Assembly (NCBI RefSeq): GCF_009389715.1
Contig: NC_052395.1
Location: forward strand, 7,278,812-7,342,811
Direction: 5' to 3'
Length of the DNA: 64,000 nt
Source of the DNA: Phoenix dactylifera
Taxonomy: Eukaryota > Streptophyta > Magnoliopsida > Arecales > Arecaceae
In this document: in pieces, positions 23,909 through 36,390 of the stretch
Numbering within the stretch: position 1 is the stretch's first letter
How the letters are laid out: every line of letters starts with the position of its first letter
Notes under the pieces: generated by a model
Told to the model about the DNA's origin: nothing
The model's input: the letters and a program-made list of their open reading frames with translations, nothing else
The model's database searches: none
Position numbers and translations under genes: made by a program

Positions 23909-26383
23909 ATGAAGTTGAGAAGTAAGGGAGCCTCCAATGCTTTCCGGCATCTTCCGCCGAGTCCTGGACACTCTGTCCAGAACTCACATTCTCCGGCTGA
24001 TCCGGTTCCTCAAGTTCAGCCGGAACAGTTCAACGCCCTGGTGCAGCAAGTCCAAGCCCTGGCCGCCGCCGTCCAAGGCCTGCGGCGTGAGGAAGCCTCA
24101 CCTACGCTTCCCCCGCAGGCCCAGATTCCGTCGGTGCTCCCTCCGAACAGCCCGGTTCTCCAAGGCCAGAACCTTCATGGCTCTTCCAGGGCTAACAACG
24201 AAGAGCGAGTGTCCCCCCAGAGAGAGCTGCCGGGGAGAAGTCTAGACAGAAGACCGCAGCTCTCCGAAGCCGAGTCGGCCCCGGACCGCCGTGAGCCGGA
24301 GCAAACTACGGTGACAATCCTCCGGGTTGGGGAGCTCGACAGGAAAGTCGAGAATCTGGAGCGCCAGATTGAAGCGCTCCACAGCAGGAAGGCAAGGCAC
24401 GAGGGGGACTTTGAATTCACCACCAAGTCCCCCTTCTCTCGCCAGATCGAGGACGAGCTGGTCCCCCCGAGGTTCAAGATGCCTCAAGTGGAGCCCTACA
24501 GTGGAACCACCGATCCCCTCGACCATTTGGAAAGCTACCAAGCTCTCATGGCACTGCAAGGGTCCTCGGAGGCCGTGCTCTGCAAGGCCTTCCTAGCGAC
24601 CCTCCGAGGGACAGCTCGGCTTTGGTTTTCCGGACTAAAGCCGAGCACGGTATCCTCTTTCGAGCAGCTCGGCAAGCAGTTCGCCACCAACTTTGCTGCC
24701 AGCCGGCGCCAGCGGCGGACATCGGACTCCCTTCTAGATATCAAGCAGAAGGAGGGGGAATCTCTCAAGGAGTATCTTGATCGCTTCACCGCCGCCACGT
24801 GGGAAGTTCGTGAGCTCGACCAGTCAATAGCCATGTCGGCACTGAAAACTGGGGCTCATTCCTATAGATTCCTCTTCTCTATCGAGAAGAACTTCCCCAC
24901 CGACTTCACCGAAATGCTGGCCCGAGCTCGAAAGTATGCGAAGGCCGAGGAGGCTATTGCCTCCAGGCGGGGTACAACTGAACAAGCTTCAAAGAAGCAG
25001 AAGAAACGCCGCGAGGAGCGCGGCCGTCAAAGAAGCCGGTCCCCCCGCCGAGAGAAGAACCTTCTCCGGCTGAGAAGCCCGCCTCGACAACGGGGACAGC
25101 TTCTGCCGAGGTCCCCGCCTCGGCCAAGGTCCCCACTACGACCCCGGATGCATCCAGGGAGGTACGAAAACTACACTCCTATTAACGCACCCCGGGCCGA
25201 GATTTTGATGGAGATTGAAGGTCGGGACTTTTTCCGACCCCCGCCTCCTATGCGGGATACAGGAGTCCCGCGCAATCTCAGGAAGTACTGCCGCTTCCAC
25301 CGAGACCACGGGCATGACACGGAGAACTATTTTCAGCTCCGAGATGAGATTGAGGCGCTTATTCGCCGCGGAGTACTCAATCGGTTTGTAAGGAACCGAC
25401 GTGAAGAAAGAAGGCCAGTGAAAAATGCCACACCGCCCAAAAATCCGAATGACAACAGGCCTATCGCCGGCACCATCAATGTAATTGGAGGAGGAACCTC
25501 GGCTGGAGAGTCAGCCCAAGAAGAAATCCTCCCAAAGCGCCCGCGCACTTCTGAAGCCATCTCGTTCTCGGACGAGGATTTGGAAGGGGTTGAGACCCCT
25601 CACGATGATGCTGTGGTCATCTCCATGATTGTAAATAAATTTGATGTAAAACGTGTCTTAGTTGACAATGGAAGCTCGGCTAATGTTTTGTACTACCACG
25701 CCTACCAAAAAATGGGGTCAACGAGAAGCCAGCTTCGGAAAATCAATACCCCGCTGGTCGGATTCACCGGGGACTCGGTCCCGGTCGAGGGCGAGGTCAG
25801 CTTTCTTGTAACGGTCGGCCTCGCCCCCCGAGAAAGTACTATGAGGACGGACTTCCTTGTGGTCCGCCTACCCTCAGCCTACAATGCTATCCTCGAACGA
25901 CCAGGGCTAAATGCCCTCCGAGCCGTGGTCTCGACCTGCCACCTACTTGTGCGATTCCCCACCAACCAAGGAGTGGGCGAGGTCCGCGGGAACCAACTGA
26001 TAGCCAAACAGTGCTACATGGCGACCTGCAAAGCGAAGCAACCAATTGAAGCATCGAGTCGGCAAGAGCTATCAGCCAAGGCGCCAACTCAGGCAATGGG
26101 CCGCACGCTGCCCATAGAAACCTTGGACGCGAGGGACGACCTTTGGAAGAAGCAAGTAGAGCCTGGTGAGCTTCTTAATCAAATCCCTTTACAAGAAAAT
26201 TGCCCAGAGCTAACTGTGCAAATCGGCTCCGGCCTAAGCCCCTGCGGAAGGAAGCGCCTGACCGAATTCCTCCGGGCCAACATTGACGTCTCCGCCTGGT
26301 CGCCCGCTGACATACCAGGAATCGACCCTGAGGTCATGGTCCACCGACTCCAGGTGAAGCCGACCTGCAGGCCTGTAAAATAG
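23909..26383 (+). CDS. Gypsy gag-protease polyprotein
   Basis: The first ATG after the primer-binding site (23909) opens a frame of 824 residues to TAG at 26381-26383; upstream in-frame codons belong to the LTR. Gag: EPYSGTTDPLDHLESYQALM, FLATLRGTARLWFSGLKPST and LLDIKQKEGESLKEYLDRF are conserved retrotransposon gag blocks. A basic Arg/Ser/Pro region follows (about residues 370-420), then KYCRFHRDHGHDTENYFQLR, a CxxH-type zinc-binding segment. Protease: VDNGSSANVLYYHAYQKMG, an Asp-centred active-site block. The last residues lead into RT, so the TAG truncates what should be one gag-pol frame; it probably replaces CAG, because families of this type read PVRQKKR here. Confidence 0.88.
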   Translation: MKLRSKGASNAFRHLPPSPGHSVQNSHSPADPVPQVQPEQFNALVQQVQALAAAVQGLRREEASPTLPPQAQIPSVLPPNSPVLQGQNLHGSSRANNEERVSPQRELPGRSLDRRPQLSEAESAPDRREPEQTTVTILRVGELDRKVENLERQIEALHSRKARHEGDFEFTTKSPFSRQIEDELVPPRFKMPQVEPYSGTTDPLDHLESYQALMALQGSSEAVLCKAFLATLRGTARLWFSGLKPSTVSSFEQLGKQFATNFAASRRQRRTSDSLLDIKQKEGESLKEYLDRFTAATWEVRELDQSIAMSALKTGAHSYRFLFSIEKNFPTDFTEMLARARKYAKAEEAIASRRGTTEQASKKQKKRREERGRQRSRSPRREKNLLRLRSPPRQRGQLLPRSPPRPRSPLRPRMHPGRYENYTPINAPRAEILMEIEGRDFFRPPPPMRDTGVPRNLRKYCRFHRDHGHDTENYFQLRDEIEALIRRGVLNRFVRNRREERRPVKNATPPKNPNDNRPIAGTINVIGGGTSAGESAQEEILPKRPRTSEAISFSDEDLEGVETPHDDAVVISMIVNKFDVKRVLVDNGSSANVLYYHAYQKMGSTRSQLRKINTPLVGFTGDSVPVEGEVSFLVTVGLAPRESTMRTDFLVVRLPSAYNAILERPGLNALRAVVSTCHLLVRFPTNQGVGEVRGNQLIAKQCYMATCKAKQPIEASSRQELSAKAPTQAMGRTLPIETLDARDDLWKKQVEPGELLNQIPLQENCPELTVQIGSGLSPCGRKRLTEFLRANIDVSAWSPADIPGIDPEVMVHRLQVKPTCRPVK

Positions 26384-29150
26384 AAGAAACGGGGCTCTGC
26401 CCCGGAACGGCAACAAGCAGCAGCCGAGGAAGTGGATAAGCTCCTTGAGGCCGGCTTCATCCGGGAGGTCTCCTACCCAGATTGGCTTGCCAATATGGTC
26501 CTCGTAAAGAAGGCCAACGAAAAATGGCGCATGTGTGTGGACTACACCGACCTGAACAAGGCCTGCCCAAAGGACAGTTTTTTCCTCCCCAGCATCGACC
26601 AGCTCGTCGACTCCACCTCGGGACATCAGCTGCTAACCTTCATGGACGCCTTCTCAGGATACAATCAGATCCGAATGGCGCCAGAAGATGAGGAGAAGAC
26701 GGCCTTCATCACCGACAAGGGCACTTATTGTTACAAAGTAATGCCATTCGGGTTGAAGAATGCAGGAGCCACATACCAAAGGCTGGTCAGCCAAATCTTT
26801 GAAGATCAGATCGGCCGAAATATGGAAGTCTACGTGGATGACATGTTGGTGAAAAGCCGAGCGGCAGAGCACCATGTGGCTGACCTCAATGAAACATTCT
26901 CCAAGCTCAGGAAATACCAAATGAAGCTCAACCCTGCGAAGTGCGCGTTCGGAGTCACCTCGGGCAAATTCCTGGGCTTCATAGTAACCCAGCGTGGAGT
27001 TGAAGCCAACCTCGAAAAGATCCGAGCACTGCAAGAGATGACACCTCTAAGGACAGTCAAGGAAGTGCAGCGGCTCACTGGGCGGGTCGCAGCCTTGGGG
27101 AGGTTTGTCTCCAGATCGGCCGAGCGCTGCCTTCCATTCTTCAAGATCCTTAAGCGACAAAGAACTTTCTGCGGTCGGAGGAATGCCAACAGGCCTTTGA
27201 AGAGCTCAGGTGCCTTCTGGCCTCCCCCCCGCTACTCACTAAGCCTCGGCAAGGCGAGGTTCTTTATTTATATCTGGCCGTCTCCCCGGTCGCAGTGAGC
27301 TCAGTCCTGGTCCAGAAAGAGGACAAGCTCTAGAAGCCAGTTTACTATACCACCCGGGTCCTCAGGGATCCTGAGACCCGATATTCTAAGCTTGAGAAGA
27401 TAATTTTTGCCCTGATCATTTCAGCTCGGAGACTCCGGCCCTATTTTCAAGCACATACCATAGCCATACTGACCGACCAGCCTATGAAGCAAATACTGCA
27501 AAGGTAGAATCGTGCCGGAAGGATTGCCAAACGGGCGGTTGAGCTTGGGGAGTTTGACCTTGAATACCGGCCTAGGCCAGCCATTAAAGCTCAAGTACTC
27601 GCCGATTTCATCGTGGAGTGCACCTTGCCAGACGACCCCGAGCTGCCACTCACACCCACAGAGGAGACCCCGAGGCTGCCATGGGTCCTATATGCGGACG
27701 GCTCCTCGACCTCGGGAGGTAGCGGAGCAGGACTCATCCTCACTAGCCCGGATGGGGTGGTGGCTGAGCAGGCCCTACGCCTCGAGTTCCCAGCCTCAAA
27801 CAACGAGGCAGAGTACGAGGCGCTCATTGCCGGACTCAAGTTGGTAAAGGAGCTGAAGGTAGAAGACCTAAAGGCCTTCAGTGACTCCCAACTAATAGTG
27901 AGCCAGGTCCAGGAAGATTTCGAAGCAAAGGAGCCATTAATACAGAAATATCTTCAAAAAGTGCGGGAACTTACATCTGCCCTAGGCTCCTTCAGCATCC
28001 AGCATATCCCCAGAACGGAGAACCTCAGGGCGGACCAACTGTCAAAGCTGGCGACCTCCCGCATGAGTGAGCTCTCTAAGGCAACGGTGCTCGAATACCT
28101 CTGAACACCCAGCACAGAGGAACCTGAACCGACCATATGCATCGACATCGAGCCAAGCTGGATCGACGGGTTCATCAACTACCTCCAAGATGGGACCCTC
28201 CCTCACGACGAGCTGGAGGCTCGCCGGATCAGGTGTCAAGCTCCCCGGTACGTGCTATATGAAAACAAGCTCTATCGTCGGTCATTCACTTCTCCTCTCC
28301 TTAAATGTCTCCGCCCCTCGGAGGCAGACTATGCTCTGCGAGAGGTCCATGAAGGGATTTGTGGGAACCACCTGGGAGGCCGAGCACTAGCGCATAAGAT
28401 CATACACCAAGGTTATTTTTGGCCCACACTTCAGAAAGACGCAACGGACTTTGTCCGGAGGTGTGATCGGTGTCAACGGAATGCCAATATCCAGCAACGA
28501 CCTTCGGCCCCGCTGACCTCGATTATCGCCCCCTGGCCGTTCGCCCAATGGGGGATCGACATCTTGGGACCCTTTTTCCTAGCCACAGGGCAAAGAAGAT
28601 TCCTGGTCGTCTCCATCGACTACTTTACCAAATGGGTCGAAGCCGAACCTGTGGCCCGGATCACCGAACAAAAGATGCGGGACTTTGTTTGGAAGTCCAT
28701 AATCTGCAGATTCGGACTCCTCCGTATCCTTATATCTGACAACGGCCGTCAGTTCGACAACATCCACTTCAGAGAATTTTGCTCCGAACTCGGCATTGAC
28801 CACCGCTTCACCTCGGTCGCCCATCTCCAAACAAACGGAGAAACCGAGGTAACAAACCGCACCATTTTGCAGGGACTCAAAGCCAGGCTCGATCGATCCA
28901 AGGGGCAATGGGTCGAGGACCTGTATAATGTTCTCTGGGCCCATCGGACTACATTTCGACTACCTACCGGCGAGACCCCCTTCAACCTGGCGTACGAAAC
29001 GGAGGCTGTTATCCCTCTGGAGATTGGACTCCCCTCACCAAGGGTGGAGTACTACGATGCTGTCTCCAACTCCTCTCAGCTCAGGAACAATCTGGACCTC
29101 ATTGAAGAAACAAGAGAGGTCGCCCGGGTCCGCATGGCAAGGTACCAGCA
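26384..29150 (+). pseudogene. Gypsy pol: reverse transcriptase, two RNase H domains, integrase (broken)
   Basis: RT (26400-27140) keeps WRMCVDYTDLNKACPKDSF, FMDAFSGYNQI, MPFGLKNAGATYQRL and the YVDDM active site (26831-26845). A one-base loss near 27157-27165 shifts the frame. The RT RNase H then reads EECQQAFEELRCLLASPPLL with TAG at 27331 and 27505. A second, archaeal-type RNase H follows (27670-28060): VLYADGSSTSGGSGAG, NNEAEYEALIAGL, FSDSQLIVSQV. A TGA at 28102 precedes integrase: HEGICGNHLGGRALAHKI plus CDRCQ zinc finger, then catalytic Asp in DILGPF, Asp in SDNGRQF and Glu in NGETEVTNRT. Integrase is interrupted at 29150 by the copia element and resumes at 39621. Confidence 0.93.
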
Positions 29151-30650
29151 TGTTGCCCAAGGTGACAAGCCAAGAGGGGGGGGGTGAATTGGTTTCTTTT
29201 AATTTTAACTAACTTACTTGAGTCAAATGAATGGTTAGCAAGTTGAAACAAATCACAATACAAACAACACAAAATATAGTGGTTCGGTGCTCTCCTTAGC
29301 ACCTACGTCCACTCCCCAAGCGACCCCTTGGGAATTCACTATAATCTCGCGGATTACAGTTGGATTGTTTTCCGGGCTCACAATCCAAAAACCTTTACAC
29401 TTTGGTTTTCCGGGCTCACCAAAAACCTATACACTTTGATTTTCCGGGCTCACCAAAAATCTTTGTTGGTTTTACGGGCTCACCAACGAACCTTTACACT
29501 TTGGTTTTCCAGGCTCACCAAAAATCTATCCCGTTGGTTTTGCGGGCTAACCAACCAACCTTTACAAGTAGTTTAACAACCAAAAAGAAAGATTTAAACT
29601 CCTAAATGAGCAAATGAAACAATATAAACTACAAAGAAGAATTAGAAAATATTTATCGCTTTGAAGTGGCTTCTCTCTTCTTTGTCAAGGATGCTTCACT
29701 CTTCAAGCGAGGATGGAGCTCTTGATGACTCTTTGAATCTGCTCAACCCCTTTCTTTAATTCTTGAATGAAGCACTTGGATGAAGAAGATTAGGGCACTT
29801 TTGTTTTCTTGTGTACTCTTTGATATTCTTTGCAAAAGTTCTTCTATCTGATGAATAGTGCCACTTTAAATAGCTTCCTACATCCTTTGGACAAGCCCCA
29901 ATGGTTAGAATTCAAAAACTAGCCGTTACTCTCTTTTGGAAGGACAAAAAGTACATCTGCAGAACTAGCCGTTATGCTTCAGCTCGTGTTTGGGTCGGCT
30001 CAACCTGTCCTTGGGTCGACCCAACTTTCACTTGGGTCGACTCAAACATTCCTTGGGGCCTCTCAGAATCCACAGAAACTTGTAATTCAGCCTTCCTTCA
30101 CTTGGGTCGACCCAACCTTTCTTTGGGTCGACTCAAAGTTCACTTGGGTCGACTCAACTTCTTCTTGGGTCGACCCTCTCAGTAATTCCAGAGAACCATT
30201 TTCTGTCTTCTTTTCTGTCTTGCCTTTGGGTCGACCCTCTCAGGGTTTGGGTCGACTCAAGCTTGGGTCGACTTAACTACTTCTTGGGTCGACCCTCTCA
30301 GTAAATCCAGAGAACCATTGTTCTGTCTTGTTTTGAGGATCTTGATGTTTGGGTCGACTCATGCTTTCCTTGGGTCGACCCAACTCACTGTTCATTTTGG
30401 CCATTTTTGCAAAAGTGTGCCAAATGTTTTCTTGATGTGCCGGGGTCGACCCAATCATTCTTTGGGTCGACTCAATCCACACTTTGCTGCAACTCAAGGT
30501 TAGATTCATTCAAATGAACAATGAAATGTATCTATATTAATTCATACAAATATACTGAGAGTAATGGACTTATGAATGAAGTATCGATTTAACTTATAAC
30601 ATACTCTAGATAATTGCTTGTTAATCGTCAAAATAACACTATCATCCCCA
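29151..30650 (-). repeat. Copia 3' LTR (coding sense)
   Basis: 1500 bp. On + it starts TGTTGCCCAAGG and ends ATCATCCCCA. It holds six tandem units of about 30-38 bp built on TTTTCCGGGCTCACC (29368-29560) and 14 GGGTCGAC motifs (about 30010-30480). It contains a short GGGTCGACTCAAGCTT-type segment near 30250 that the other LTR lacks. Confidence 0.95.
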
Positions 30651-30664
30651 ATCTCCCCCTTTTT
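30651..30664 (-). promoter_or_regulatory. Copia polypurine tract
   Basis: On the minus strand AAAAAGGGGGAGAT directly precedes the LTR start TGGGGATGATAG. This is the usual plus-strand priming site. Confidence 0.85.
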
Positions 30665-31095
30665 GATGATTACAAAATAAAGAGTATGAGCCTATTGATA
30701 CTTGTCTTTTAAAATCCGTTTTTGAAAGGGCTTACCTTGCTGAATTTCAGTTTTTCATATATAAGAGTGAAGTCTCCCCCTATATTATTTAAATATTGCC
30801 AATTTGACTTTTTGAATTACTCCCCCTTTCATTTATAATTCATTAAAGATGAAACTCCAAAAATTTGAGATAAAACATGAGTTTCAGGTTATGTATCGAG
30901 GTGTGAAAGGTGCGTGCCAAATTCTGAAATTATATGTGCCAAGTTCTGAAATTTGATAGAGGTTTTGGATTTGAAGATTTTCATTGTTACAAATTGCTCC
31001 TCCTTAGATGTATATGCTTTCTTATATGATTTTCAATTTGTTTCACAAGTTATTTCTCTCTTCTTACACAAGTTCATAACTTCTTATTTCAACTT

Positions 31096-31138
<43 letters not shown>

Positions 31139-31375
31139 CTTCTCCTTTCTTTACTTCTTCTCTCTTTTCTTCTCCTCTTATTACTCTTTCTTTACTTCTA
31201 AAGATATCTTTACTTCTCCCCTATTACTTACTTCTCCCCTATTACTCTTTCTTTACTCATTTCTTTACTTCTCCTCTCTTTTCTTCTCCTCTTATTACTC
31301 TTTCTTTACTTCTAAAGATATCTTTACTTCTCCCCTATTACTTACTTCTCCCCTATTACTCTTTCTTTACTTCTC
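31096..31375. repeat. (TA)n microsatellite and 114-bp tandem duplication inside the copia element
   Basis: An AT run of about 40 bp (31096-31137) is followed by TTCTCC-rich sequence in which CTCTCTTTTCTTCTCCTC recurs at 31160 and 31274, a 114-bp period. The block lies between the extra ORF and the polypurine tract. Confidence 0.85.
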
Positions 31376-31636
31376 CCCCTTTTTGTGATCATCAAATAGG
31401 TACACGGGAAAAGATGCAATAAATACCAAACTTCAAACTTCATTGATCAAAATAGGAACATTTTCGTACATTCATGCCAAAAACAAAAACAAATACAATG
31501 TTCCTTAATCAAAGTTTAAAGATACATGATAAAAGCAAAATACATACGAGAACTAGATATCTAGCCTAGGCTCTAAACAGAAATGCTAAAATCAGCCTAG
31601 GGAGACTCTAACGGCTGGGATCTAGTCCTCATCCGC

Positions 31637-32878
31637 CTAGTGTATGTGGCGAGGGGAGGTCGAGTCTGGTGAGACTGTGTCTGGCGTGGAGCACGACGAG
31701 CTGGATGACTCTGTGCCGAAATCTCTGACTCGGCCGCCTGTGGCACAGATGGTCCATGGGTCTCTCTCTCTCCGGAGTGCTCCTATCTGCTGCCTCAGAT
31801 CACTGATCTCAGCAGACATGATGTCCAGTCGGTCAGTAATAGTCCTGGCCTGAGCTGACATGATCTCAGTCATCCTACTCCAAAACTCATCCGTATCTCT
31901 CGGAGGAACGGATGACGATGGTCCAGCCTCTAAAGGTGCAGTAGGATGATCCATATGCTCCTCATCCTCAGCCTCTGGTGCATCGCCCTCTGGTGCCTCA
32001 CCCTGAATGCCTGCTCCAGTGTTAATCCACTGCCCGTTCACTTTCTCATATCCCATGCATATAAGTGTCCGTGCAGTGTATGTGTCAGTATGATGCAGAC
32101 TCTTGGATGCCTCCCCCTCGAGAGATATACCGTGCTGTCGAAAAATCAAAGTGAGTATCATACCATAAGGTAGTGATACCCTCGAGTTGCAGATCACCTT
32201 CCTCATCTGTCTTAGTATCATGGCCGGAAGATTTAGGGGAATCCCCTGAATCATACACTCCATCACTGCTAGATCTCGCTCTGTGATGAGATCGAATCTC
32301 CCGATCTTTGGAAATAAAATCCTATTTATTATACTGAGCAGTAATCTCATTTCAGCAGAAAGAGAACTAGCTATTACCTTCTCGGAAAAGTCGAAGTTCT
32401 CATTTTCCATGATCCGCTGTAGGGCTCTCATTTTATTTTCAGGCTTTTTCGGAGTGGCTCCTACGCAGGGTAGATGAAGCAGCTCACTCAAGCTCTCCTC
32501 GGAAACTCGAACTCGAACTCCTCGAACTTCCGAAACAAGCCCTCCCATACCAGTTTTAAGGAAGGCATAGAACTCCTGAACCAATCCGGGGTAGATCATC
32601 ACATCTAGGGAGCAAAGATACTCCCAACCTTGCCTTTGGATCCATTCCCTCAACCGAAACTCTTCTTGATCAAAGAACTCGGAATGGATCCTTCTCCCCG
32701 TTGTAACCGGTCTCCCCGCAAATCTTGCAAGTATCACTGAGGGGGAAGGAGGAGGAGGGGGCTCCGCACGTGCCTCACGTCATGGAGACACGGTAGATGG
32801 CTCCGTAGGTTGCCTTTCCTCCCGTTGGATCTGTGAGACTCTTCCGGATCTCTTGGCTACGGCTCTTTTGGGTCCCAT
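31637..32878 (-). pseudogene. Extra ORF downstream of copia pol (putative plant transposon protein family)
   Basis: Reading down from ATG at 32878 the frame starts MGPKRAVAKRSGRVSQIQRE, meets TGA at 32782-32780, and continues open for over 360 residues to 31637. Features are GWEYLCSLDVMIYPGLVQEF, VRGVRVRVSEESLSELLHLP, an acidic Pro-rich stretch, a short coiled-coil-like segment (TDRLDIMSAEISDLRQQIGA) and a Ser-rich tail. The first blocks resemble the domain annotated as putative plant transposon protein in many plant retroelements. Its role is unknown. The position matches the env-like ORF slot of SIRE elements, but I see no signal peptide or membrane helix. The TGA could be a C-to-T change of CGA. 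Confidence 0.65.
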
Positions 32879-33285
32879 TTCTCCAAGATCTTAAGGTAAT
32901 CTACTGTTTGGAGGAGTTTGGAGGAGTTTGGAAAGTGGGGATTAGAGTATTCAGAAGAGGACAAGGGCAAACAGTGCCCTAACTTTGCTCTCGGGTCCCC
33001 CTTTTAACAGTGGGGTCCCGACGTTGGGTCGACTCAAGAATTTTCTTGGGTCGACTCAACGTTGGGTCGACCCTATTCTGGGTTGGGTCGACCCAAGTGC
33101 AGAATTTTTCTTTTCTCTTCCTTTTTGCTTCTAAAACTTTTCTTTGCTTTCAATCCTTATAAATTCTTTCTGGGACAATGATACATGAGTAAGGAATCTA
33201 CAGATAACAAATTTGACTCATGTTTCATGGGATTTAGAAATTGGAGGAATGTATCATGAGACTACTAGCTCCCTTTTATATTTCT

Positions 33286-36200
33286 TCAATAAAAAGGATC
33301 ACATATGCCTAATTTCCTCCTTAGCATGCAGAATCTATCTTCACTCAATGGTTTCGTAAATATGTCGGCTAATTGTTTTTCAGTGCATATATGCTCAATA
33401 CATATATTTCCATTTTGCACATGATCCCTAATAAAATGATACCTTATTTCTATGTGTTTGGCCTTGGAATGCTGAACTGGATTTTTCGTAAGATTGATGG
33501 CACTAGTATTATCACATTTAATAGGAATATTATCTAGCTTAACTCCATAGTCTTCTAGTTGTTGCTTAAGCCATAATACTTGAGCACAACAACTGCCAGC
33601 AGCTATATATTCAGCTTCAGCTGTGGATAGTGCCACTGAATTCTGCTTTTTGCTAAACCATGATACTAAGTTATTTTCTAAGAATTGACATGTGCCACTT
33701 GTGCTCTTCCTATCTAATTTGCATCCGGCAAAATCAGCATCTGAATATGCAAGCAAATTTAGACAGGAGTCTCTTGAGTACCATAATCCTATATTGGTAG
33801 TTCCTCTTAAATATCTAAGAATTCTCTTAACAGCACTTAAATGTGACTCCTTAGGATCCGATTGGTATCTAGCACATATTCCTACACTAAATACGATGTC
33901 GGGTCTACTAGCAGTAAGATAGAGCAAGGATCCAATTAGTCCTCTATAGAGCTTAATATCAATACTCTTCCCATTTTCATCTTTGTCTAGCTTACTAGTA
34001 GGATTCATTGGAGTGCCTACTCCCTTATGATTTTCATTCCCAAATTTCTTTAGTATTTCCTTTGTATACTTAGTTTGATGAATGAAAATGCCTTCTTTAG
34101 TTTGTTTGATTTGTAATCCTAGAAAGAAACTTAGTTTTCCCATCAAACTCATTTCAAATTCTCCGTGCATTAAATCAGCAAATTTCTTGCAAAGAGTATC
34201 ATTTGTGGCACCAAAGATTATGTCATCTACATATATTTGTACCACTAATAGATTTTTATCCTTTCTTTTGAGAAATAGAGTTTTATCTACATTTCCTCTA
34301 CTAAAATCATTATTAAGCAGAAATTTGCTTAATCGATCATACCAAGCCCTAGGTGCTTGCTTTAATCCATATAATGCCTTATGTAATTTAAACACATGAT
34401 TTGGCAATTCATGATTCTCAAAACCAGGAGGTTGTTCTACATATACTTCCTCCTCAATAAAACCATTTAAGAACGCACTCTTCACATCCATTTGATATAA
34501 TTTAAAATCCATGAAACATGCAAATGCTAGAAGTAATCTAATAGCCTCTAATCTAGCTACAGGAGCAAATGTTTCATCAAAATCTATTTCTTCTTCTTGA
34601 TTGTATCCCTTAGCTACAAGTCTAGCCTTATTTCTTATAACCAATCCATTCTCATCTAATTTATTTCTAAATACCCATTTTGTTCCAATTACTGAGTTAT
34701 GCTTTGGTCTTTCAGTTAATGTCCATACATTACTTCTTTTGAATTGATTTAATTCTTCTTGCATGGCATTTATCCAATTAGTATCTTTTTCAGCTTCTTC
34801 ATAAGTCTTAGGTTCTAATTGTGAAACGAAAGCAAGATAATCATTTAAATTTCTAAGAGATGATCGAGTTCTTACCCCTTGAGATGGATCACCAATGATT
34901 AAGTCTTTGGGATGTCCATATGCATACCTCCATTCCTTTGGCAAGCTTTGGGATTGTGGTGGCACGCAATCATCTCCCTTATCTTGATTTGGCACGTCAT
35001 CAATATTCAACTTTTCAAAGTCGATAATTCCTGTATCATCATCAACAATATTTTCTTTCCTAGCAGACTCACTATCAGACTCATCAAATATAATATTGAC
35101 TGACTCTTCCACTACTAAGGTTCTTTTATTGAATACTCTGTATGCCCTGCTAGATGTGGAGTATCCTAAGAAGATACCTTCATCTGACTTGGCATCAAAT
35201 TTGCTTAGATCCTCCTTACCATTGTTTAATATGAAACATCTACATCCAAATACTTTAAAATATTTAGCAGTTGGTTTCTTATTCTTCCAAAGTTCATAAG
35301 GAGTTTTCTTGGTTATTGGTCGTATTAAAACTCGATTTAGAATATGGCAAGCAGTGTTTATAGCTTCAGCCCAAAAGTACTTTGGAAGATTTGACTCACA
35401 CAACATCGTGCGTGCCATTTCTGCCAATGTCCTATTTTTTCTTTCAACAACCCCATTTTGTTGAGGCGTTCTAGGTGCTGAAAATTGATGTGATATACCA
35501 TTTTTAGTGCAAAATTCTTCAAAGTGTTGATTTTCAAATTCAGTACCATGATCACTTCGAATTGCTACTAAGGTGAGTTTCTTATCATTTATTATATTGT
35601 TATATAGTTTCAAGAATTCAGAAAATGCTTCATTCTTATGTGCCAAAAATGAAACCCATGTATACCTTGAAAAATCATCAACAATAACTAGCCCATACTT
35701 CTTCCCTCCTAGACTTGTAGTTCTAGTAGGTCCAAATAAATCCATGTGTATGAGTTCGAATGGTCTAGTTGTTGATACTACATTCTTCGATTTGAAAGAT
35801 GATTTAGTTTGTTTTCCCAATGAACATGGTCCACATATTTTGTCCTTTTCAAAGATCAATTTTGGCACATCTTTTATTAATTCCTTCTTAACTAGTTTTG
35901 ATATTAATTCCATACTAGCATGTCCTAATCTTCGATGCCAAAGCCAACTAGTTTCATTTTTCTTTTCTTCATTAGTAATTAAGCATAAACCATTTTTCTT
36001 GCCTAACTCATGAAGATCTACTAAGTAAATATTTCTTTGCCTTTGTCCTACAAGTACAATGCTATTATCTTTAGGATTTGTGATTATGCATACAGATGCT
36101 TCAAATGTGACTTTAAACCCTTTATCACAAAATTGACTTATGCTAAGAAGGTTATGTTTCAAACCCTTAACTAATAAGACATTTTCTATAAAAATAGATG

Positions 36201-36384
36201 GAGCAATGAAAATTTTACCCTTTCCAATGATATGCCCTTTACCATTGTCTCCATAGGTTACTACTCCACCTTTCTTTGATTCCAAGGTGACAAATTGATC
36301 TACGTCACCGGTCATGTGTCTTGAACAGCCGCTATCTAGATACCATCGTTTTTCCACTTTATCAGCTGCAAGACACTCCTGCAA
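33286..36384 (-). CDS. Copia pol polyprotein (protease, integrase, RT, RNase H)
   Basis: 1032 residues, uninterrupted. Protease remnant: [14 protein letters not shown]. Integrase: [14 protein letters not shown] and CGPCSLGKQ (zinc finger), then catalytic Asp in HMDLFGP, Asp in [11 protein letters not shown] and Glu in [64 protein letters not shown] and the active site YVDDIIFG. RNase [35 protein letters not shown], then [13 protein letters not shown] near the end. All catalytic residues expected for the family are visible. The frame is the same as gag, separated by two TGA codons at about 36400. Confidence 0.96.
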   Translation of the reverse strand: MQECLAADKVEKRWYLDSGCSRHMTGDVDQFVTLESKKGGVVTYGDNGKGHIIGKGKIFIAPSIFIENVLLVKGLKHNLLSISQFCDKGFKVTFEASVCIITNPKDNSIVLVGQRQRNIYLVDLHELGKKNGLCLITNEEKKNETSWLWHRRLGHASMELISKLVKKELIKDVPKLIFEKDKICGPCSLGKQTKSSFKSKNVVSTTRPFELIHMDLFGPTRTTSLGGKKYGLVIVDDFSRYTWVSFLAHKNEAFSEFLKLYNNIINDKKLTLVAIRSDHGTEFENQHFEEFCTKNGISHQFSAPRTPQQNGVVERKNRTLAEMARTMLCESNLPKYFWAEAINTACHILNRVLIRPITKKTPYELWKNKKPTAKYFKVFGCRCFILNNGKEDLSKFDAKSDEGIFLGYSTSSRAYRVFNKRTLVVEESVNIIFDESDSESARKENIVDDDTGIIDFEKLNIDDVPNQDKGDDCVPPQSQSLPKEWRYAYGHPKDLIIGDPSQGVRTRSSLRNLNDYLAFVSQLEPKTYEEAEKDTNWINAMQEELNQFKRSNVWTLTERPKHNSVIGTKWVFRNKLDENGLVIRNKARLVAKGYNQEEEIDFDETFAPVARLEAIRLLLAFACFMDFKLYQMDVKSAFLNGFIEEEVYVEQPPGFENHELPNHVFKLHKALYGLKQAPRAWYDRLSKFLLNNDFSRGNVDKTLFLKRKDKNLLVVQIYVDDIIFGATNDTLCKKFADLMHGEFEMSLMGKLSFFLGLQIKQTKEGIFIHQTKYTKEILKKFGNENHKGVGTPMNPTSKLDKDENGKSIDIKLYRGLIGSLLYLTASRPDIVFSVGICARYQSDPKESHLSAVKRILRYLRGTTNIGLWYSRDSCLNLLAYSDADFAGCKLDRKSTSGTCQFLENNLVSWFSKKQNSVALSTAEAEYIAAGSCCAQVLWLKQQLEDYGVKLDNIPIKCDNTSAINLTKNPVQHSKAKHIEIRYHFIRDHVQNGNICIEHICTEKQLADIFTKPLSEDRFCMLRRKLGICDPFY

Positions 36385-36390
36385 TCATAA

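Noticed and set aside
29328..30509. Short ORFs rich in FSGLTKNL or STQLSLGST repeats in the copia LTRs
   Set aside because: They arise from GGGCTCACC and GGGTCGAC repeats inside LTRs and occur identically in both LTRs.
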